Positions 17,873 to 27,470 of a stretch of DNA of 64,000 nucleotides are shown piece after piece. How positions within the stretch are numbered: the first letter of the stretch is position 1; each line of letters begins with the position of its first letter. The stretch covers positions 186,001-250,000 of the forward strand of contig CAKVIG010000002.1 of the NCBI GenBank assembly GCA_934754515.1, read 5' to 3'. The position numbers and the translations under genes were made by a program. The stretch is from an uncultured Candidatus Melainabacteria bacterium. Its GTDB lineage: Bacteria; Cyanobacteriota; Vampirovibrionia; Gastranaerophilales; Gastranaerophilaceae. Under the pieces are notes generated by a model, which was not told the DNA's origin, ran no database searches, and saw only the letters and a list, made by a program, of their open reading frames with translations.

Positions 17873-18966
17873 TGTTTTAAACTCTTTATGTATTCAGAAA
17901 TCTTCTCTAAAGCAGGCTCTAAATCCTCCGCACAAAATCCAAGCCTTGCATAACCTTCCATTTCTAATGTTTCACCCGGAAGCAATGCAACTCCTGTTGT
18001 TTTTTGTAATTCTTTACAGAAAGTACGAGAAGGAATATCCAAATTATATTTTATTAAAACTGTCGTTCCGCCTGTTGGCAAAATGCAATCAATATCAGAA
18101 TTTTTAGCAAGCCAGTTTTTCAAAATTTTAAGTCCGTTATTCATAATTTTGAAATTACGCTCTTCAATAGCATCTCGATTTTCTATCGCAACAGAAGCGA
18201 AATAATCATCCAAAATGCTTACACTGATTGTATTGTATTGTCTTTGGTGATTGATTTCGTTTATTAAATCAATTCTTCCAACGACCCAACCGACTCTAAG
18301 CCCCGGCAAAGAGTAAGTTTTAGACATGCTTCCGACAGAAATTCCTTTTTCATAAATATCAGCAATAGAAACCGAATAAGGATTTCCATATAAATTCAAA
18401 CCTCTATAAACTTCGTCAGACAAAATCCAAATATTATTTTTCTTAGCTATTTCTACGATTTTTTCCAACATCCAATTTGGAATTACTGAGCCTGTCGGAT
18501 TGTTTGGGTTATTTAAACACAAAAGTTTTGTTTTTGAAGTTACTATTTTTTCTAATTCTTCTAAATCAGGAAGCCAATTATTTTCTTCCCTCAAAAATAA
18601 AAGTTTAACATCACAACCTAAAGATTTTGGGATTGAATAGTGCTGCTGATACGTTGGAACAATTGAAACCACTTCATCGCCTTTTTCCAATAAAGATAAA
18701 AACACAAGCTGATTTGCACCTATTGCTCCGTGTGTAACAGTTATATTTTCCAAACTTTGATTTGTATAAAGCGATTGAATTGCAGTTTTTAGACGTTTCG
18801 AACCTACAATATCACCATAACCTAATTTAACATTAAAAATTTCATCAGAATTAAATGGTAGTTGATTTATTGAAAGCGGTGCAATACAAGTAGTTGTAAG
18901 GTCATATTTTGCAGACGCTTCATACTTATTCATCCATTCTTCAATTTTAAAACTTTCGATTTTCAT
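17869..18966 (-). CDS. PLP-dependent aminotransferase, class I/II
   Basis: A 365-residue fold-type I aminotransferase. The motif NNPNNPTGS, the aspartate in WILSDEVYRGL, and the PLP lysine in SVGSMSKTYSLPGLRVGW are all present. The N-terminus (KIESFKIEEWMNKYEASAKY) is that of the subfamily with an EWMNxYE signature. The substrate cannot be deduced. It overlaps nth by four bases and diverges from the symporter at 19084. Confidence 0.88.
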   Translation of the reverse strand: MKIESFKIEEWMNKYEASAKYDLTTTCIAPLSINQLPFNSDEIFNVKLGYGDIVGSKRLKTAIQSLYTNQSLENITVTHGAIGANQLVFLSLLEKGDEVVSIVPTYQQHYSIPKSLGCDVKLLFLREENNWLPDLEELEKIVTSKTKLLCLNNPNNPTGSVIPNWMLEKIVEIAKKNNIWILSDEVYRGLNLYGNPYSVSIADIYEKGISVGSMSKTYSLPGLRVGWVVGRIDLINEINHQRQYNTISVSILDDYFASVAIENRDAIEERNFKIMNNGLKILKNWLAKNSDIDCILPTGGTTVLIKYNLDIPSRTFCKELQKTTGVALLPGETLEMEGYARLGFCAEDLEPALEKISEYIKSLKQ

Positions 18967-19019
18967 AAGAACATAATATCAGAAACCTAAAGGAATTATG
19001 TAAAATTTTATTTTTTGTG

Positions 19020-19025
19020 TATAAT
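19020..19025 (+). promoter_or_regulatory. -10 element of the DAACS symporter
   Basis: A TATAAT box lies 59 bases before the TTG start. The leader between them holds a short hairpin-capable stretch (GGGC..GCCC near 19037-19062). The -35 is weak (TTTTATT region). Confidence 0.35.
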
Positions 19026-19083
19026 TTAGTAATGAAGGGCGAGTTGGAATTTTAAAGCCCGCAGAAAAAAGAAGGAAAAGATT

Positions 19084-20415
19084 TTGAAACAATCACGATT
19101 AACAATAGCGATTTTTGTAGCACTATTTTTAGGCGTCCTTGTTGGCTGGGCGTTTCCGGCTTTTGCAATCAAACTTCATGTTTTAGCAGAAATTTTCCTT
19201 CGAATGATTAAAATGATTATCGCGCCGTTATTGTTTGCAACGCTTGTTGTTGGAATTGCAGGACACGGCGATGTTAAGAGCCTTGGGCGTTTAGGAATAA
19301 AAACAATTGCTTATTTTGAAGTTGTTACAGTTTTAGCATTGTTTATTGGTTTAGGATTTGCAAATTTGTTTAAACCGGGTGTTGGTATGGAACATATTGC
19401 ATCTGCTCAAACCGGCTTAAATCGAATTGTACAAATGGCTTCTACGACCCATCACAATTCATTTGGTGAGTTACTTTTGAGCCTTTGCCCGACAAGTATT
19501 TTCCAAGCGATGTCTGACGGAAATCTATTGCAAATAGTTGTATTTTGTATCTTTTTTGCACTTGCAATCTGTGCCGTTGGCAAAAAAGCACAACCCGTAA
19601 TAGACATTTTAAATTCGGTTGCATCAGTAATGTTTAAATTCACTGAATATGTAATGTTTTTTGCACCAATGGGAATCTTTGGTGCAATTGCTTATACTGT
19701 AGGCTCAAACGGAATAACAATTTTACTTAATTACGGAAAAATAATTTTATCATTATATGTAGCTTTAGTCGTGTTTGTAGCAGTAGTTTTAGTTATTGCC
19801 TGCAAACTTGTTAAAATTTCAGTTAGAGGTTTAGTTAAAGCCATACAAGAACCTGCTTTGTTATCTTTTACCACTGCAAGTTCAGAAGCAGCATTACCAA
19901 AAGCAATGACTATTATGGAGAAATTCGGCGTTCCAAAATCAATTGTAGGTTTTGTTATGCCAACAGGTTATACTTTCAATCTTGACGGTTCAACTCTGTA
20001 TTTAGCAATGGCTGTTTTATTTTCAACTCAACTCGTTGGAATCAATATGACAATTGAGCAACAACTTGTTGTTATGTTTGCTTTAATGCTCACAAGTAAG
20101 GGTGTTGCAGGCGTTCCGAGAGCTTCAATTATTGTTTTGGCAGGAACATTAACAAGCTTCAACATTCCGATTGTCGGTGTTGCTGTTCTTTTAGGTATCG
20201 ACCAGATTTTGGATATGGGCAGAACAACTGTTAACCTTATTGGAAACTGCGTTGCAACTGTTGTAATTGCAAGATGGGAAAACGCTTTTGACTATAACAA
20301 AATGGCAGATTTTATTAAAATGAAAAACTTGAAAACAAATACACTTACAAAAATCAAACATGATGTAAGTTTTCAAAAAGATTTTGTTGGCGAAAAGGTA
20401 GAAGTCGAAGTTTAA
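19084..20415 (+). CDS. Dicarboxylate/amino acid:cation symporter (DAACS family)
   Basis: A 443-residue inner-membrane transporter with eight or so hydrophobic segments. Family signatures include SFTTASSEAALPKAM in the HP1 region, PTGYTFNLDGSTLYLAM (transmembrane segment 7) and GVAGVPRASIIVLAGTL (HP2 region). It imports glutamate, aspartate or C4-dicarboxylates with Na+ or H+. The start is a TTG, supported by AAGGAAAAG upstream. A TATAAT box lies at 19020-19025. Confidence 0.9.
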   Translation: MKQSRLTIAIFVALFLGVLVGWAFPAFAIKLHVLAEIFLRMIKMIIAPLLFATLVVGIAGHGDVKSLGRLGIKTIAYFEVVTVLALFIGLGFANLFKPGVGMEHIASAQTGLNRIVQMASTTHHNSFGELLLSLCPTSIFQAMSDGNLLQIVVFCIFFALAICAVGKKAQPVIDILNSVASVMFKFTEYVMFFAPMGIFGAIAYTVGSNGITILLNYGKIILSLYVALVVFVAVVLVIACKLVKISVRGLVKAIQEPALLSFTTASSEAALPKAMTIMEKFGVPKSIVGFVMPTGYTFNLDGSTLYLAMAVLFSTQLVGINMTIEQQLVVMFALMLTSKGVAGVPRASIIVLAGTLTSFNIPIVGVAVLLGIDQILDMGRTTVNLIGNCVATVVIARWENAFDYNKMADFIKMKNLKTNTLTKIKHDVSFQKDFVGEKVEVEV

Positions 20416-20438
20416 AATTAGTGAATGAGGAATAAAAT

Positions 20439-23243
20439 ATGGAATACAAAGAAACGTTAAACTTGCCAAAGACTACTTTGGAAATGAGAGCAAACGCTAC
20501 TAAGAAAGAACCTGAAACTCAAAAATTTTGGGAAGAACATGAAATTTACGAAAAAAATATTGCACAAAGAGATAAAGCTAACAAGTTTATTTTACACGAT
20601 GGCCCTCCATATTTGAGTTCCGAAAAGATTCACGTAGGTACAGCCTTAAACAAAATTTTGAAAGATATTTTGATTAAATATAAATCTATGTCAGGCTTCT
20701 ACGCACCTTACGTTCCTGGGTACGACGGACACGGTTTGCCAATTGAAAATAAAGTTGTTAAAAACATCAAAGGCGGACGTGAAGCGGTTACTCCTGCGGA
20801 ATTAAGAGCAAAATGCAGAGAATTTGCTTGGAACAGTTTAAAAGGTCAAGAAGCTGAATTCAAACGTCTTGGTGTTTGGGGTGATTGGGAACATCCTTAT
20901 TTAACTATTAATCCTGAATTTGAAGCTGAACAAGTTAGAGTTTTCGGCGATATGTATAAAAAAGGTTATATCGAAAAAGGCTTAAAACCTGTTTATTGGT
21001 GCGCTTCTTGCGAAACTGCTTTAGCTGAAGCAGAAGTTGAATATGCAGACCATACTTCTACTTCAATCTATGTAAGATTCAAATTTGATGAAGAAGGGGT
21101 AAATAAAATTAAGCAATTAGTTGATTTGCCAAATGATAATGTTTATACAGTAATTTGGACAACAACTCCTTGGACAATTCCGTCAAACATGGCAATCAGC
21201 ATGCACCCAAGATTTGATTATACATTCTTTACATACAAAAATGATGTTTATGTAATCGCTCAAGGCTTGTTGGCAAGCTTCCTTGAAGGTGTAAATTGGG
21301 AAGAAAAAGATATTAACGTAATCGGCTCTGTTAAGGGTGCTGATTTAGAATTACTAAACACAAATCACCCGCTTTATAACAGAAAATCGCCAATTATTTT
21401 AGGTGAACACGTTACGCTTGAAGCCGGTACAGGTGCAGTTCATACAGCACCGGGACACGGTCTTGAAGACTATGAAGTAGGTTGCAGATACAATATTGAA
21501 GTATTTTCACCGCTTGATAGTAAAGGTGTTTGGACAGAAATCGTTGGAGATAAAGATTTAGAAGGAATTCCTTACTATAAAGGCGGTAAAATCGTTATAG
21601 AAAAACTTCAAAACTGTGGTGCATTGCTTGCAGCAGCTGATATTAACCACTCTTATCCACACTGCTGGAGATGTAAAAATCCTGTAATTTACAGAGCAAC
21701 TCCTCAATGGTTTGTTAAGGTTGATAAATTCCGTGACGCTACATTAGAAGCAATTAAGGGCGTAAAATGGATTCCTGCAAGCGGTGAAGCAAGAATTTCT
21801 AACATGGTTCAAGGTCGTACAGATTGGTGTATTTCTCGTCAAAGAGCGTGGGGTGTTCCAATTCCTGTATTCTATTGTGAAGAATGTGGAGAACCTATTG
21901 TTACGGATGAAACTATTGAAAACGTAGCAAAAATGTTTGAAAAAGAAAGCTCTGATGCTTGGGTTAAATATTCTGCAGAAGAATTGTTGCCAAAAGACTT
22001 TGTTTGTCCAAAGTGTGGAAAAAAACATTTCAGAAAAGAAAAAGACATTATGGACGTTTGGTTTGATTCAGGTGTAACTTGGAGAGCTGTTGTAGAAAAA
22101 CGTTCAGAACAATTGGGTCACACTCCTGTTGAAATGTATTTGGAAGGTTCTGACCAACACAGAGGTTGGTTCCAATCTTCTCTATTAACTTCTATGGCTG
22201 TACAAGGTAAAGCACCTTACAAATCAGTTCTTACACACGGTTTTGTATTTGGTGAGGACGGTAGAAAAATGTCTAAATCTTTAGGTAATTACATAAGACC
22301 TGACGATATCATCAAAAACTATGGTGCAGATATTTTAAGACTTTGGGCAGCGTCAGTAGATTATAGAAACGATACTAAAATCGGTGATAATATTATTAAA
22401 CAGCTTGCTGAAATTTTTAAAAAAACAAGAAACACTGCAAGATTCTTGCTTGGTAATATTTTCGACTTCAATCCTGAAACTGATTATGTGAAATACGAAG
22501 ATTTGAAACCAATTGATAAATTCGCGCTTCACAAATTAAACAAGGTGGTTGAAGAAGTAACAGTAGCGTTTGATAACTATGAATTCTACAAGTATTTCCA
22601 ATGCTTGCAAAACTTTGCAGCGGTAGACTTGAGTTCATTCTATCTTGATATCGTAAAAGACAGACTTTATACTGCGGGTAAAAAATCAGTTTCAAGACGT
22701 GCTTGCCAAACTGTTCTTTATGAAACATTACAAGTTTTGGTTAGAATTTTAACTCCTGTAATGCCTCACCAAGCAGAAGACATTTGGCAAAATACTCCAG
22801 AAATGCAACGTGGCGGATTGGAAAGTATTTTGCTTGCTGATTGGGTAAAATTTAATAAAGAATGGGATAACGCTCAATTAGAAGAAGACTTTACAAAAAT
22901 CTTGAAGACTAGAGAAGTTGTAACTCGTGCAATTGAACCGCTAAGAGCAGAAAAGAAAGTTGGAAGCTCTTTAGAAGTTGCAGTTTATGTTAAGTCTGAT
23001 GATAGTGAAATCTTGAAAGCGAACGCTAAAGATTTGGCAGACATCTTTATTACTTCTCAAGCTTATGTGGCTGATGAAGCTCCAAGCGAAGTGTTAAACG
23101 AATACACAGAAAATGGCATAACTGTTTGGGTAACAAAAGCAGAAGGTGAAAAATGCGAACGTTGCTGGAAGTTTAGAAAACTCGGCGAGCACGCAGGACA
23201 CGAAACAATTTGTTCAGATTGTTATGACGCAGTAACAGAATAG
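20439..23243 (+). CDS. ileS: Isoleucyl-tRNA synthetase
   Basis: A 934-residue enzyme that charges tRNA-Ile. The order is catalytic Rossmann fold, CP1 editing insert (WTTTPWTIPSNMA near residue 250), KMSKS loop (GRKMSKSLGN near residue 610), anticodon-binding helices, and a C-terminal zinc ribbon (CERCWKFRK..CSDC). The HIGH motif reads HVGT (residues 65-68), in KIHVGTALNK, so the second histidine is a threonine. No T-box leader is present; only 23 bases separate it from the symporter gene. Confidence 0.95.
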   Translation: MEYKETLNLPKTTLEMRANATKKEPETQKFWEEHEIYEKNIAQRDKANKFILHDGPPYLSSEKIHVGTALNKILKDILIKYKSMSGFYAPYVPGYDGHGLPIENKVVKNIKGGREAVTPAELRAKCREFAWNSLKGQEAEFKRLGVWGDWEHPYLTINPEFEAEQVRVFGDMYKKGYIEKGLKPVYWCASCETALAEAEVEYADHTSTSIYVRFKFDEEGVNKIKQLVDLPNDNVYTVIWTTTPWTIPSNMAISMHPRFDYTFFTYKNDVYVIAQGLLASFLEGVNWEEKDINVIGSVKGADLELLNTNHPLYNRKSPIILGEHVTLEAGTGAVHTAPGHGLEDYEVGCRYNIEVFSPLDSKGVWTEIVGDKDLEGIPYYKGGKIVIEKLQNCGALLAAADINHSYPHCWRCKNPVIYRATPQWFVKVDKFRDATLEAIKGVKWIPASGEARISNMVQGRTDWCISRQRAWGVPIPVFYCEECGEPIVTDETIENVAKMFEKESSDAWVKYSAEELLPKDFVCPKCGKKHFRKEKDIMDVWFDSGVTWRAVVEKRSEQLGHTPVEMYLEGSDQHRGWFQSSLLTSMAVQGKAPYKSVLTHGFVFGEDGRKMSKSLGNYIRPDDIIKNYGADILRLWAASVDYRNDTKIGDNIIKQLAEIFKKTRNTARFLLGNIFDFNPETDYVKYEDLKPIDKFALHKLNKVVEEVTVAFDNYEFYKYFQCLQNFAAVDLSSFYLDIVKDRLYTAGKKSVSRRACQTVLYETLQVLVRILTPVMPHQAEDIWQNTPEMQRGGLESILLADWVKFNKEWDNAQLEEDFTKILKTREVVTRAIEPLRAEKKVGSSLEVAVYVKSDDSEILKANAKDLADIFITSQAYVADEAPSEVLNEYTENGITVWVTKAEGEKCERCWKFRKLGEHAGHETICSDCYDAVTE

Positions 23244-23245
23244 TT

Positions 23246-23279
23246 AAAAAAAAGGGACGCTAAAGCGTCCCTTTTTTTT
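23246..23279. terminator. Bidirectional terminator after ileS
   Basis: The stem GGGACGCT (23254-23261) with AGCGTCCC (23264-23271) has A and T runs on each side, extending the stem. It lies between ileS (plus) and the convergent membrane protein gene (minus). Confidence 0.9.
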
Positions 23280-24474
23280 ACTTGTGTTCTTTTTGTGCAT
23301 TTTTATATCTCAATTTTGTGAAATAATTTGTCATCCCTGCAACAAAAAATCCCATTACACCAATTGAAAATACATAAGGCAAACCTGAAATCAGAACTTT
23401 TTGTTTTACCAAAGATTTATATTCATCGTTAACGGTTGTTTTCTTTTTCTTCGCCTGTTTTTCAGCCAATTTTCCTAATTCATCGAACTTAGGCACACTC
23501 AAATCTTTACCTATTAAATCTTTACACTTACCTGCTTTATGAAGCAGTTTTCTAAATCCTTTTTCAACAAGCTCACTACCAGTGATGACGTACAGTGCAA
23601 CAAGCGGAAAACGTGTTGCAGTTTCTTTCAAATTTTCTTTACCTCTATCGGAAGAAGCTCCAAAATAGCCCGCACCACCTACTAAAACACAAGTTGTTAA
23701 TTGTCCCTTACTCAAACATAGTTTTCCGTTCTGACTATTAAAATCCATGCAAAGGTATTTGTTCATAAAATTCTTTGCTTTTGGAGAATTTTTAAATAAT
23801 TTATTTCCGGGAGCGACAATAAATTCAGAAATCTTTTGCAAAATCTTTGAATTTTTGCCTCTTGTTGCCAAAAGTCCTGCTAAACCTAAACATCCTGCAT
23901 AAAGTCCCACAGCTAAGCCGATATGTTTTTTAGCGCTGTTTCGAACCTTTTCTTGATGTTTTATATCTTCTTGGCTATTTTCTAATGACGCAATATTTTT
24001 AAAATCACTCTTATTAAAAATCTTAAGTGTCATTAAGTTTTTAATATAGTTTAAAGAAAATTCCGTTAACGGTATTGCCATTGCAGCAAGCGAGATTGCC
24101 GCTTTTACAGGTAAAATTTGTTTATTTTTAGCTTTGTTTCCTTTTTCTAACAACTCTACCCCTGTCGTAGCAACTTCTTTTTTTAAGTTTTTGTCTAAGC
24201 CTTTTGAAAAGACTTTTCTTGCAACTCTTTCACCTAAAATCGTCGGTACAAAATAAATCAATGTTTCTTCTGAGGTTTCCAAAAAAGTATTTTCGGTTAA
24301 ATCCGCCAAACTTCTTGAAAAGACAGCCTTTGGAATCAAACACGTTGTAACATCTTGTATAAAACGAGATGTTGAAAGCCCCGATGCCTGCTCTTGGTGT
24401 CGAACAAACTTAGCCGCAGGTTTAAGCGGTTTTGGCAACGTATTGATTAAATTTTTGTCATTGATTTTTGTCAT
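23278..24474 (-). CDS. Lineage-specific multispan membrane protein
   Basis: A 398-residue protein with hydrophobic segments at about residues 125-145, 190-210, 255-275, 285-300 and 370-395, linked by very basic loops rich in lysine. No catalytic motif or known domain is recognised. Its composition resembles the N-terminal part of the kinase-like protein at 456-3086, which suggests a shared family in this lineage. Function is unknown. Confidence 0.65.
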   Translation of the reverse strand: MTKINDKNLINTLPKPLKPAAKFVRHQEQASGLSTSRFIQDVTTCLIPKAVFSRSLADLTENTFLETSEETLIYFVPTILGERVARKVFSKGLDKNLKKEVATTGVELLEKGNKAKNKQILPVKAAISLAAMAIPLTEFSLNYIKNLMTLKIFNKSDFKNIASLENSQEDIKHQEKVRNSAKKHIGLAVGLYAGCLGLAGLLATRGKNSKILQKISEFIVAPGNKLFKNSPKAKNFMNKYLCMDFNSQNGKLCLSKGQLTTCVLVGGAGYFGASSDRGKENLKETATRFPLVALYVITGSELVEKGFRKLLHKAGKCKDLIGKDLSVPKFDELGKLAEKQAKKKKTTVNDEYKSLVKQKVLISGLPYVFSIGVMGFFVAGMTNYFTKLRYKNAQKEHK

Positions 24475-24683
24475 AATCCATAATCCTAAAACTTGTGAAA
24501 CTTGAAATTTGCTTTACCTTCGCGGTTTTGTTTACAAAGATTAACACAAGTTAAACAAAAAAGCAGACAAAACCTAAAGGTTTTAACTACCCTTTTATTA
24601 ATTAAATAGAACAGTAAAAATAGGGTAGTCTAAACTAACCCGCGCCACCAATTTCTATTTAAATAAAAAGTATTTTTCATAAA

Positions 24684-24721
24684 CAATTTCCTTGTATCGA
24701 TATATCGGTACAAGGAAATTG
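24684..24721. repeat. 38-bp palindrome downstream of an XRE regulator gene
   Basis: The arms CAATTTCCTTGTA (24684-24696) and TACAAGGAAATTG (24709-24721) are perfect complements, and the centre CGATATATCG is itself a palindrome. It could be a terminator or an operator. It lies 140 bases after the XRE stop codon. Confidence 0.55.
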
Positions 24722-24832
24722 TAAAACACAAGTTTTAGTTTGTCAATGTTAATTTCAATAAAAAACGAAAGCGAAAACAAAAAATCATTTAAAACAATTT
24801 TCCATTTTCTATTTTTCATTGAAAAAAGGTAA

Positions 24833-24850
24833 GGTGCAATTTTTTGCACC
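24833..24850. repeat. A-family palindrome
   Basis: GGTGCAATTTTTTGCACC, preceded by AAGGTA, directly follows the XRE gene. It may act as its terminator. Confidence 0.75.
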
Positions 24851-24858
24851 ATTAAATT

Positions 24859-25191
24859 TTAAAGTTCATTTTCTCTAACAAATTTAATCAAACGATAAAT
24901 TTTTTCAAGCTGTTGTTTGTTGGTTTTAATTTCGTCCAAGGCAGTATAAATATCCGCCAATAGCTCTTTTGGTTCTTTAATATTTTCATACGCAAATAAT
25001 TCTTCTGCAGTTACAGAAAGCGCTTCAATGATTTTATCCAGCGTATCTGCGCTTACAAAACATTCTCCGACCTCAATTCGACTCAAATTACGAGGAGTAA
25101 TATCAATCATCTCCGAGAGTTGCTCCTGTGTTAATCCTCTATTTTTGCGCAATCTTTTAATTCTTTCACCAAGTAATTTCTTAATATTCAT
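24859..25191 (-). CDS. XRE-family transcriptional regulator (paralogue 1)
   Basis: A 110-residue protein. The helix-turn-helix covers residues 8-62 (LGERIKRLRKNRGLTQEQLS, then ITPRNLSRIEVGE), followed by a charged coiled tail. It has close paralogues at 38864-39187 and 62866-63186. It is divergent from the EF-hand gene at 25452, and the shared 260-base intergenic region is partly conserved with the paralogous locus at 39 kb. It probably controls its own promoter and that of the EF-hand gene; that is inference. Confidence 0.88.
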   Translation of the reverse strand: MNIKKLLGERIKRLRKNRGLTQEQLSEMIDITPRNLSRIEVGECFVSADTLDKIIEALSVTAEELFAYENIKEPKELLADIYTALDEIKTNKQQLEKIYRLIKFVRENEL

Positions 25192-25242
25192 AACAACTTC
25201 TTACTATAATGTCTATTTTTTATCCAAAACCTGACGTGTAAT

Positions 25243-25375
25243 ATCATAATATATTAAGTTTTGTAAACTCTAAACGGCGCATTACGTCTACGTTTTACAT
25301 GTTTTTCAGCATTTGATGTCTATTTTTAGGCAATTCTTCAAACTCAAATAACTTTATATATACATAACACGAGAT
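25243..25375 (+). promoter_or_regulatory. Conserved control region of XRE/EF-hand locus 1
   Basis: Four blocks are shared, in the same order, with the region at 39242-39395: ATCATAATATATTAAG (25243-25258) with TTTGTAAAnCT, TTTTTAGGCAATTCTT (25323-25338), ACTTTATATATACAT (25351-25365) and ACACGAGAT (25367-25375). The third block can serve as an extended -10. The first is AT-rich and partly palindromic, as expected for an XRE operator. Confidence 0.55.
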
Positions 25376-25451
25376 TGCAATCAGAATTAAACGCCATAGG
25401 ATATTAGAAAAGTAAAAAATAGTTAAATAGAAAAATTAAGGAGAAAGAATT

Positions 25452-26282
25452 ATGCAACCAGTAGCTTACAAAAACAAATTAGAAGTAAAAGAAGGAATGA
25501 CAGTACAACAATTGCAAGAAAAAGGCAACCCCGCACAAAAGCAAGCCGCAACAATATTTGATTATAATGGAGATGGAAAATATGACGCATACGAAGCTTT
25601 GGCTTTCAATCACACCAGAATTACTGCCGATACAAAAATGGGAGAAATTAGATTATACGATAAGGATGCACCTAAAAATGCCAAACCTGATAAAATTGTA
25701 AAAATTAATACAGAGAAAGCTAATTACGCAAAAAGGAGTGCTAAATATCAAAAGTTCGCTCAAACTCTTACTAGATTCGGTTTAGATGTTGGACACGCAG
25801 AATGGGTTGGCTTTAATGAAGCACAAGTAAAAACTGCTAATGGTAAATCATATTTAGTATTAAAAGCCGTACCAAAAACAAATCCAACAGGCAATGAACA
25901 ATGCTATGCAATGGAAGATTGTTGCGAACTTTCTATACCATTAGATAAAGATTATGAGCCAAGTAAAATCGAAATGTATCGAGCAGAAGATAACTGCAAT
26001 GTACATTTTAACAATCTTAAGGGTACTTTAAAAATTACAGGCAATGCAACAAGAAATCATGGCTTTGCATTTGGTGGAAACTCCAATGTTACAGTTATAG
26101 GAAAAAGCGGTATTCCTGATGAAATTGCAGTTGAAGATAATGCAAAAGTAACAGTAAAAACTGATGATTATGCTGACACACTCTATGATAGAACAAGGAG
26201 AGGAGAAGATCATTATCCAGTCGAAACTCACCACTTAAAACCTGGTACAACAACAGTCAAAGGCGCAGGCAAAATTAAATAA
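25452..26282 (+). CDS. EF-hand-containing protein with beta-rich C-terminus
   Basis: A 276-residue protein. A canonical calcium-binding loop is at residues 37-48 (DYNGDGKYDAYE, with the acidic ligands at positions 1, 3, 5, 9 and 12). The rest is not recognised: residues 90-200 look mixed, and the C-terminal part (TLKITGNATRNHGFAFGGN, then VTVIGKSGIPDEIAVEDNAK) has the short beta-strand rhythm of a beta-helix. No signal peptide is apparent. A strong SD (AAGGAG) precedes the ATG. It is divergent from an XRE regulator that may control it. Confidence 0.7.
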   Translation: MQPVAYKNKLEVKEGMTVQQLQEKGNPAQKQAATIFDYNGDGKYDAYEALAFNHTRITADTKMGEIRLYDKDAPKNAKPDKIVKINTEKANYAKRSAKYQKFAQTLTRFGLDVGHAEWVGFNEAQVKTANGKSYLVLKAVPKTNPTGNEQCYAMEDCCELSIPLDKDYEPSKIEMYRAEDNCNVHFNNLKGTLKITGNATRNHGFAFGGNSNVTVIGKSGIPDEIAVEDNAKVTVKTDDYADTLYDRTRRGEDHYPVETHHLKPGTTTVKGAGKIK

Positions 26283-26301
26283 GTTTGTATTTTTAAAATT
26301 T

Positions 26302-26401
26302 AATGGTGCAAAAAATTGCACCCTACAATTTTCAAATAAAATATGTTCAAGATTGAACTTATACTGATTGAAAAAAGTAGGGTGCAATTTTTTGCACCAT
26401 T
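26302..26401. repeat. A-family inverted doublet (REPIN-like)
   Basis: Two GGTGCAAAAAATTGCACC-type palindromes (26305-26322 and 26381-26398) lie in opposite orientations, each followed by CTAC/GTAG facing the centre. The 58-base interior shares the AATATGTTCAA..TTGAACTTAT core with the kdsB-flanking copies. It lies between the convergent EF-hand and secF genes. Confidence 0.85.
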
Positions 26402-26414
26402 AACTTTTTTAACT

Positions 26415-27365
26415 CTACACTGCTACTTTTGCAGACTTCTTATTATCTTCCCAAACATCAACAAGTGTTGAGCAGAAGAAGATACTTGAATAAGTACCGA
26501 TTGCAATACCCAAAATCATCGCAAGAACGAAATCTCTTGTTGTAACACCACCCAAGAAATACAATGCAAGCAATGTAATCAAGGTTGTTAAAGATGTATT
26601 AATACTTCTTGCAAGAGTTTGGTTAATACTTGCGTTCATAATTTCACCGAAAGTCATTTTCTTAGAATAGTATTTCAAGTTTTCACGAACCCTGTCAAAT
26701 ACAACAATTGTATCGTGAACAGAAAAACCGATTACTGTCAAAAGCGCAGTTACAAACAACGCATCAATTTGCACATCATAAAATAATCCCAAGATTGAGA
26801 ATACACCGCAAACAAACAATGCGTCATGAACAAGCCCTAAAATAGCTGCAAGCGCGTAATCAAATTGAAATCTGAATGTCAAGTAAGCGATAATTCCCAC
26901 AAGTGCTAAAGATAAAGCTATCAAAGAGTTTTTAAACAATTCCATACCCAAAGTAGGACCAACAGAAGACACTTGAACCAATTCAGGTGCAGAGAATTCT
27001 TGAGAAATAATTCCCGTAATTTTGTCCTGATCGGCAGAACCTTCTTCAATAAACTTTGTTCTGATAGAAAGAATTGATTTCAAATCAGTACTTTCTTGTG
27101 AATTTACATTGATAATTTGCAAATATGGATTATCAATTCCGCCTTCTTCTAATTTTGTTCTAACATCAGCTAATTTATTGTTAGAAATATCCTCTTTAAC
27201 ACCATATTGAAGAGTTGTACCGCCTGTATAATCAATACCAACTTTCAATGGCGTGTGTGTAGGATAAGTAATTGTTGAATAAATCATTGACACAATCCCC
27301 GGCAATAAAAGTACTGCTGACAGTGCCAAAAATATAAATCTGTTTTTTACGATATCTAGTTTCAT
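26415..27365 (-). CDS. secF: Protein translocase subunit SecF
   Basis: A 316-residue inner-membrane protein with six predicted transmembrane helices and a periplasmic P1-like domain. The SecDF complex helps pull secreted proteins through SecYEG using the proton gradient. The ATG at 27365 is chosen (AAGGAA seven bases before); the longer frame to 27449 adds an unlikely N-terminus that runs into a repeat. The SecF motif FSVHDTIVVFDRVREN is present, and GGTTLQYGV lies near the N-terminus. It follows secD in one operon. Confidence 0.95.
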   Translation of the reverse strand: MKLDIVKNRFIFLALSAVLLLPGIVSMIYSTITYPTHTPLKVGIDYTGGTTLQYGVKEDISNNKLADVRTKLEEGGIDNPYLQIINVNSQESTDLKSILSIRTKFIEEGSADQDKITGIISQEFSAPELVQVSSVGPTLGMELFKNSLIALSLALVGIIAYLTFRFQFDYALAAILGLVHDALFVCGVFSILGLFYDVQIDALFVTALLTVIGFSVHDTIVVFDRVRENLKYYSKKMTFGEIMNASINQTLARSINTSLTTLITLLALYFLGGVTTRDFVLAMILGIAIGTYSSIFFCSTLVDVWEDNKKSAKVAV

Positions 27366-27397
27366 TGTGTGTTCCTTTTTTATTATTAAAGCATTTT

Positions 27398-27470
27398 TGA
27401 AATAGTTGAAATGTTGAAAGTTTTTATAAATTACTTTTTCGCTTTTCAACTTTTCATCTTTTTAACTCAA
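27398..27470. repeat. D-like repeat between secD and secF
   Basis: TTGAA-rich terminal stretches (AGTTGAAATGTTGAAAG and CTTTTCAACTTTTCA) face each other across a short AT-rich centre. It resembles the D family but lacks the ATTCCCTTCGGTCAT core. Confidence 0.5.

Larger units (their letters stand above)
24475..24858. other. Intergenic region of 384 bases without a gene
   Basis: This gap holds a 38-bp palindrome (24684-24721), an AAAGGTTTT-type AT-rich stretch, and an A-family palindrome (24833-24850). The minus-strand open frame at 24655-24852 is built from these repeats and lacks a ribosome site, so no gene is called. Confidence 0.6.

Noticed and set aside
20416..20438. T-box leader of ileS
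   Set aside because: Only 23 bases separate it from the symporter stop, too short for a T-box.
24640..24660. Possible tRNA 3' end (CGCGCCACCA) near 24645
   Set aside because: No T arm, anticodon arm or acceptor partner can be found upstream. It is a chance CCA.
24655..24852. Minus-strand open frame of 65 codons
   Set aside because: It is built from an A-family palindrome and AT-rich repeat DNA and has no ribosome site.
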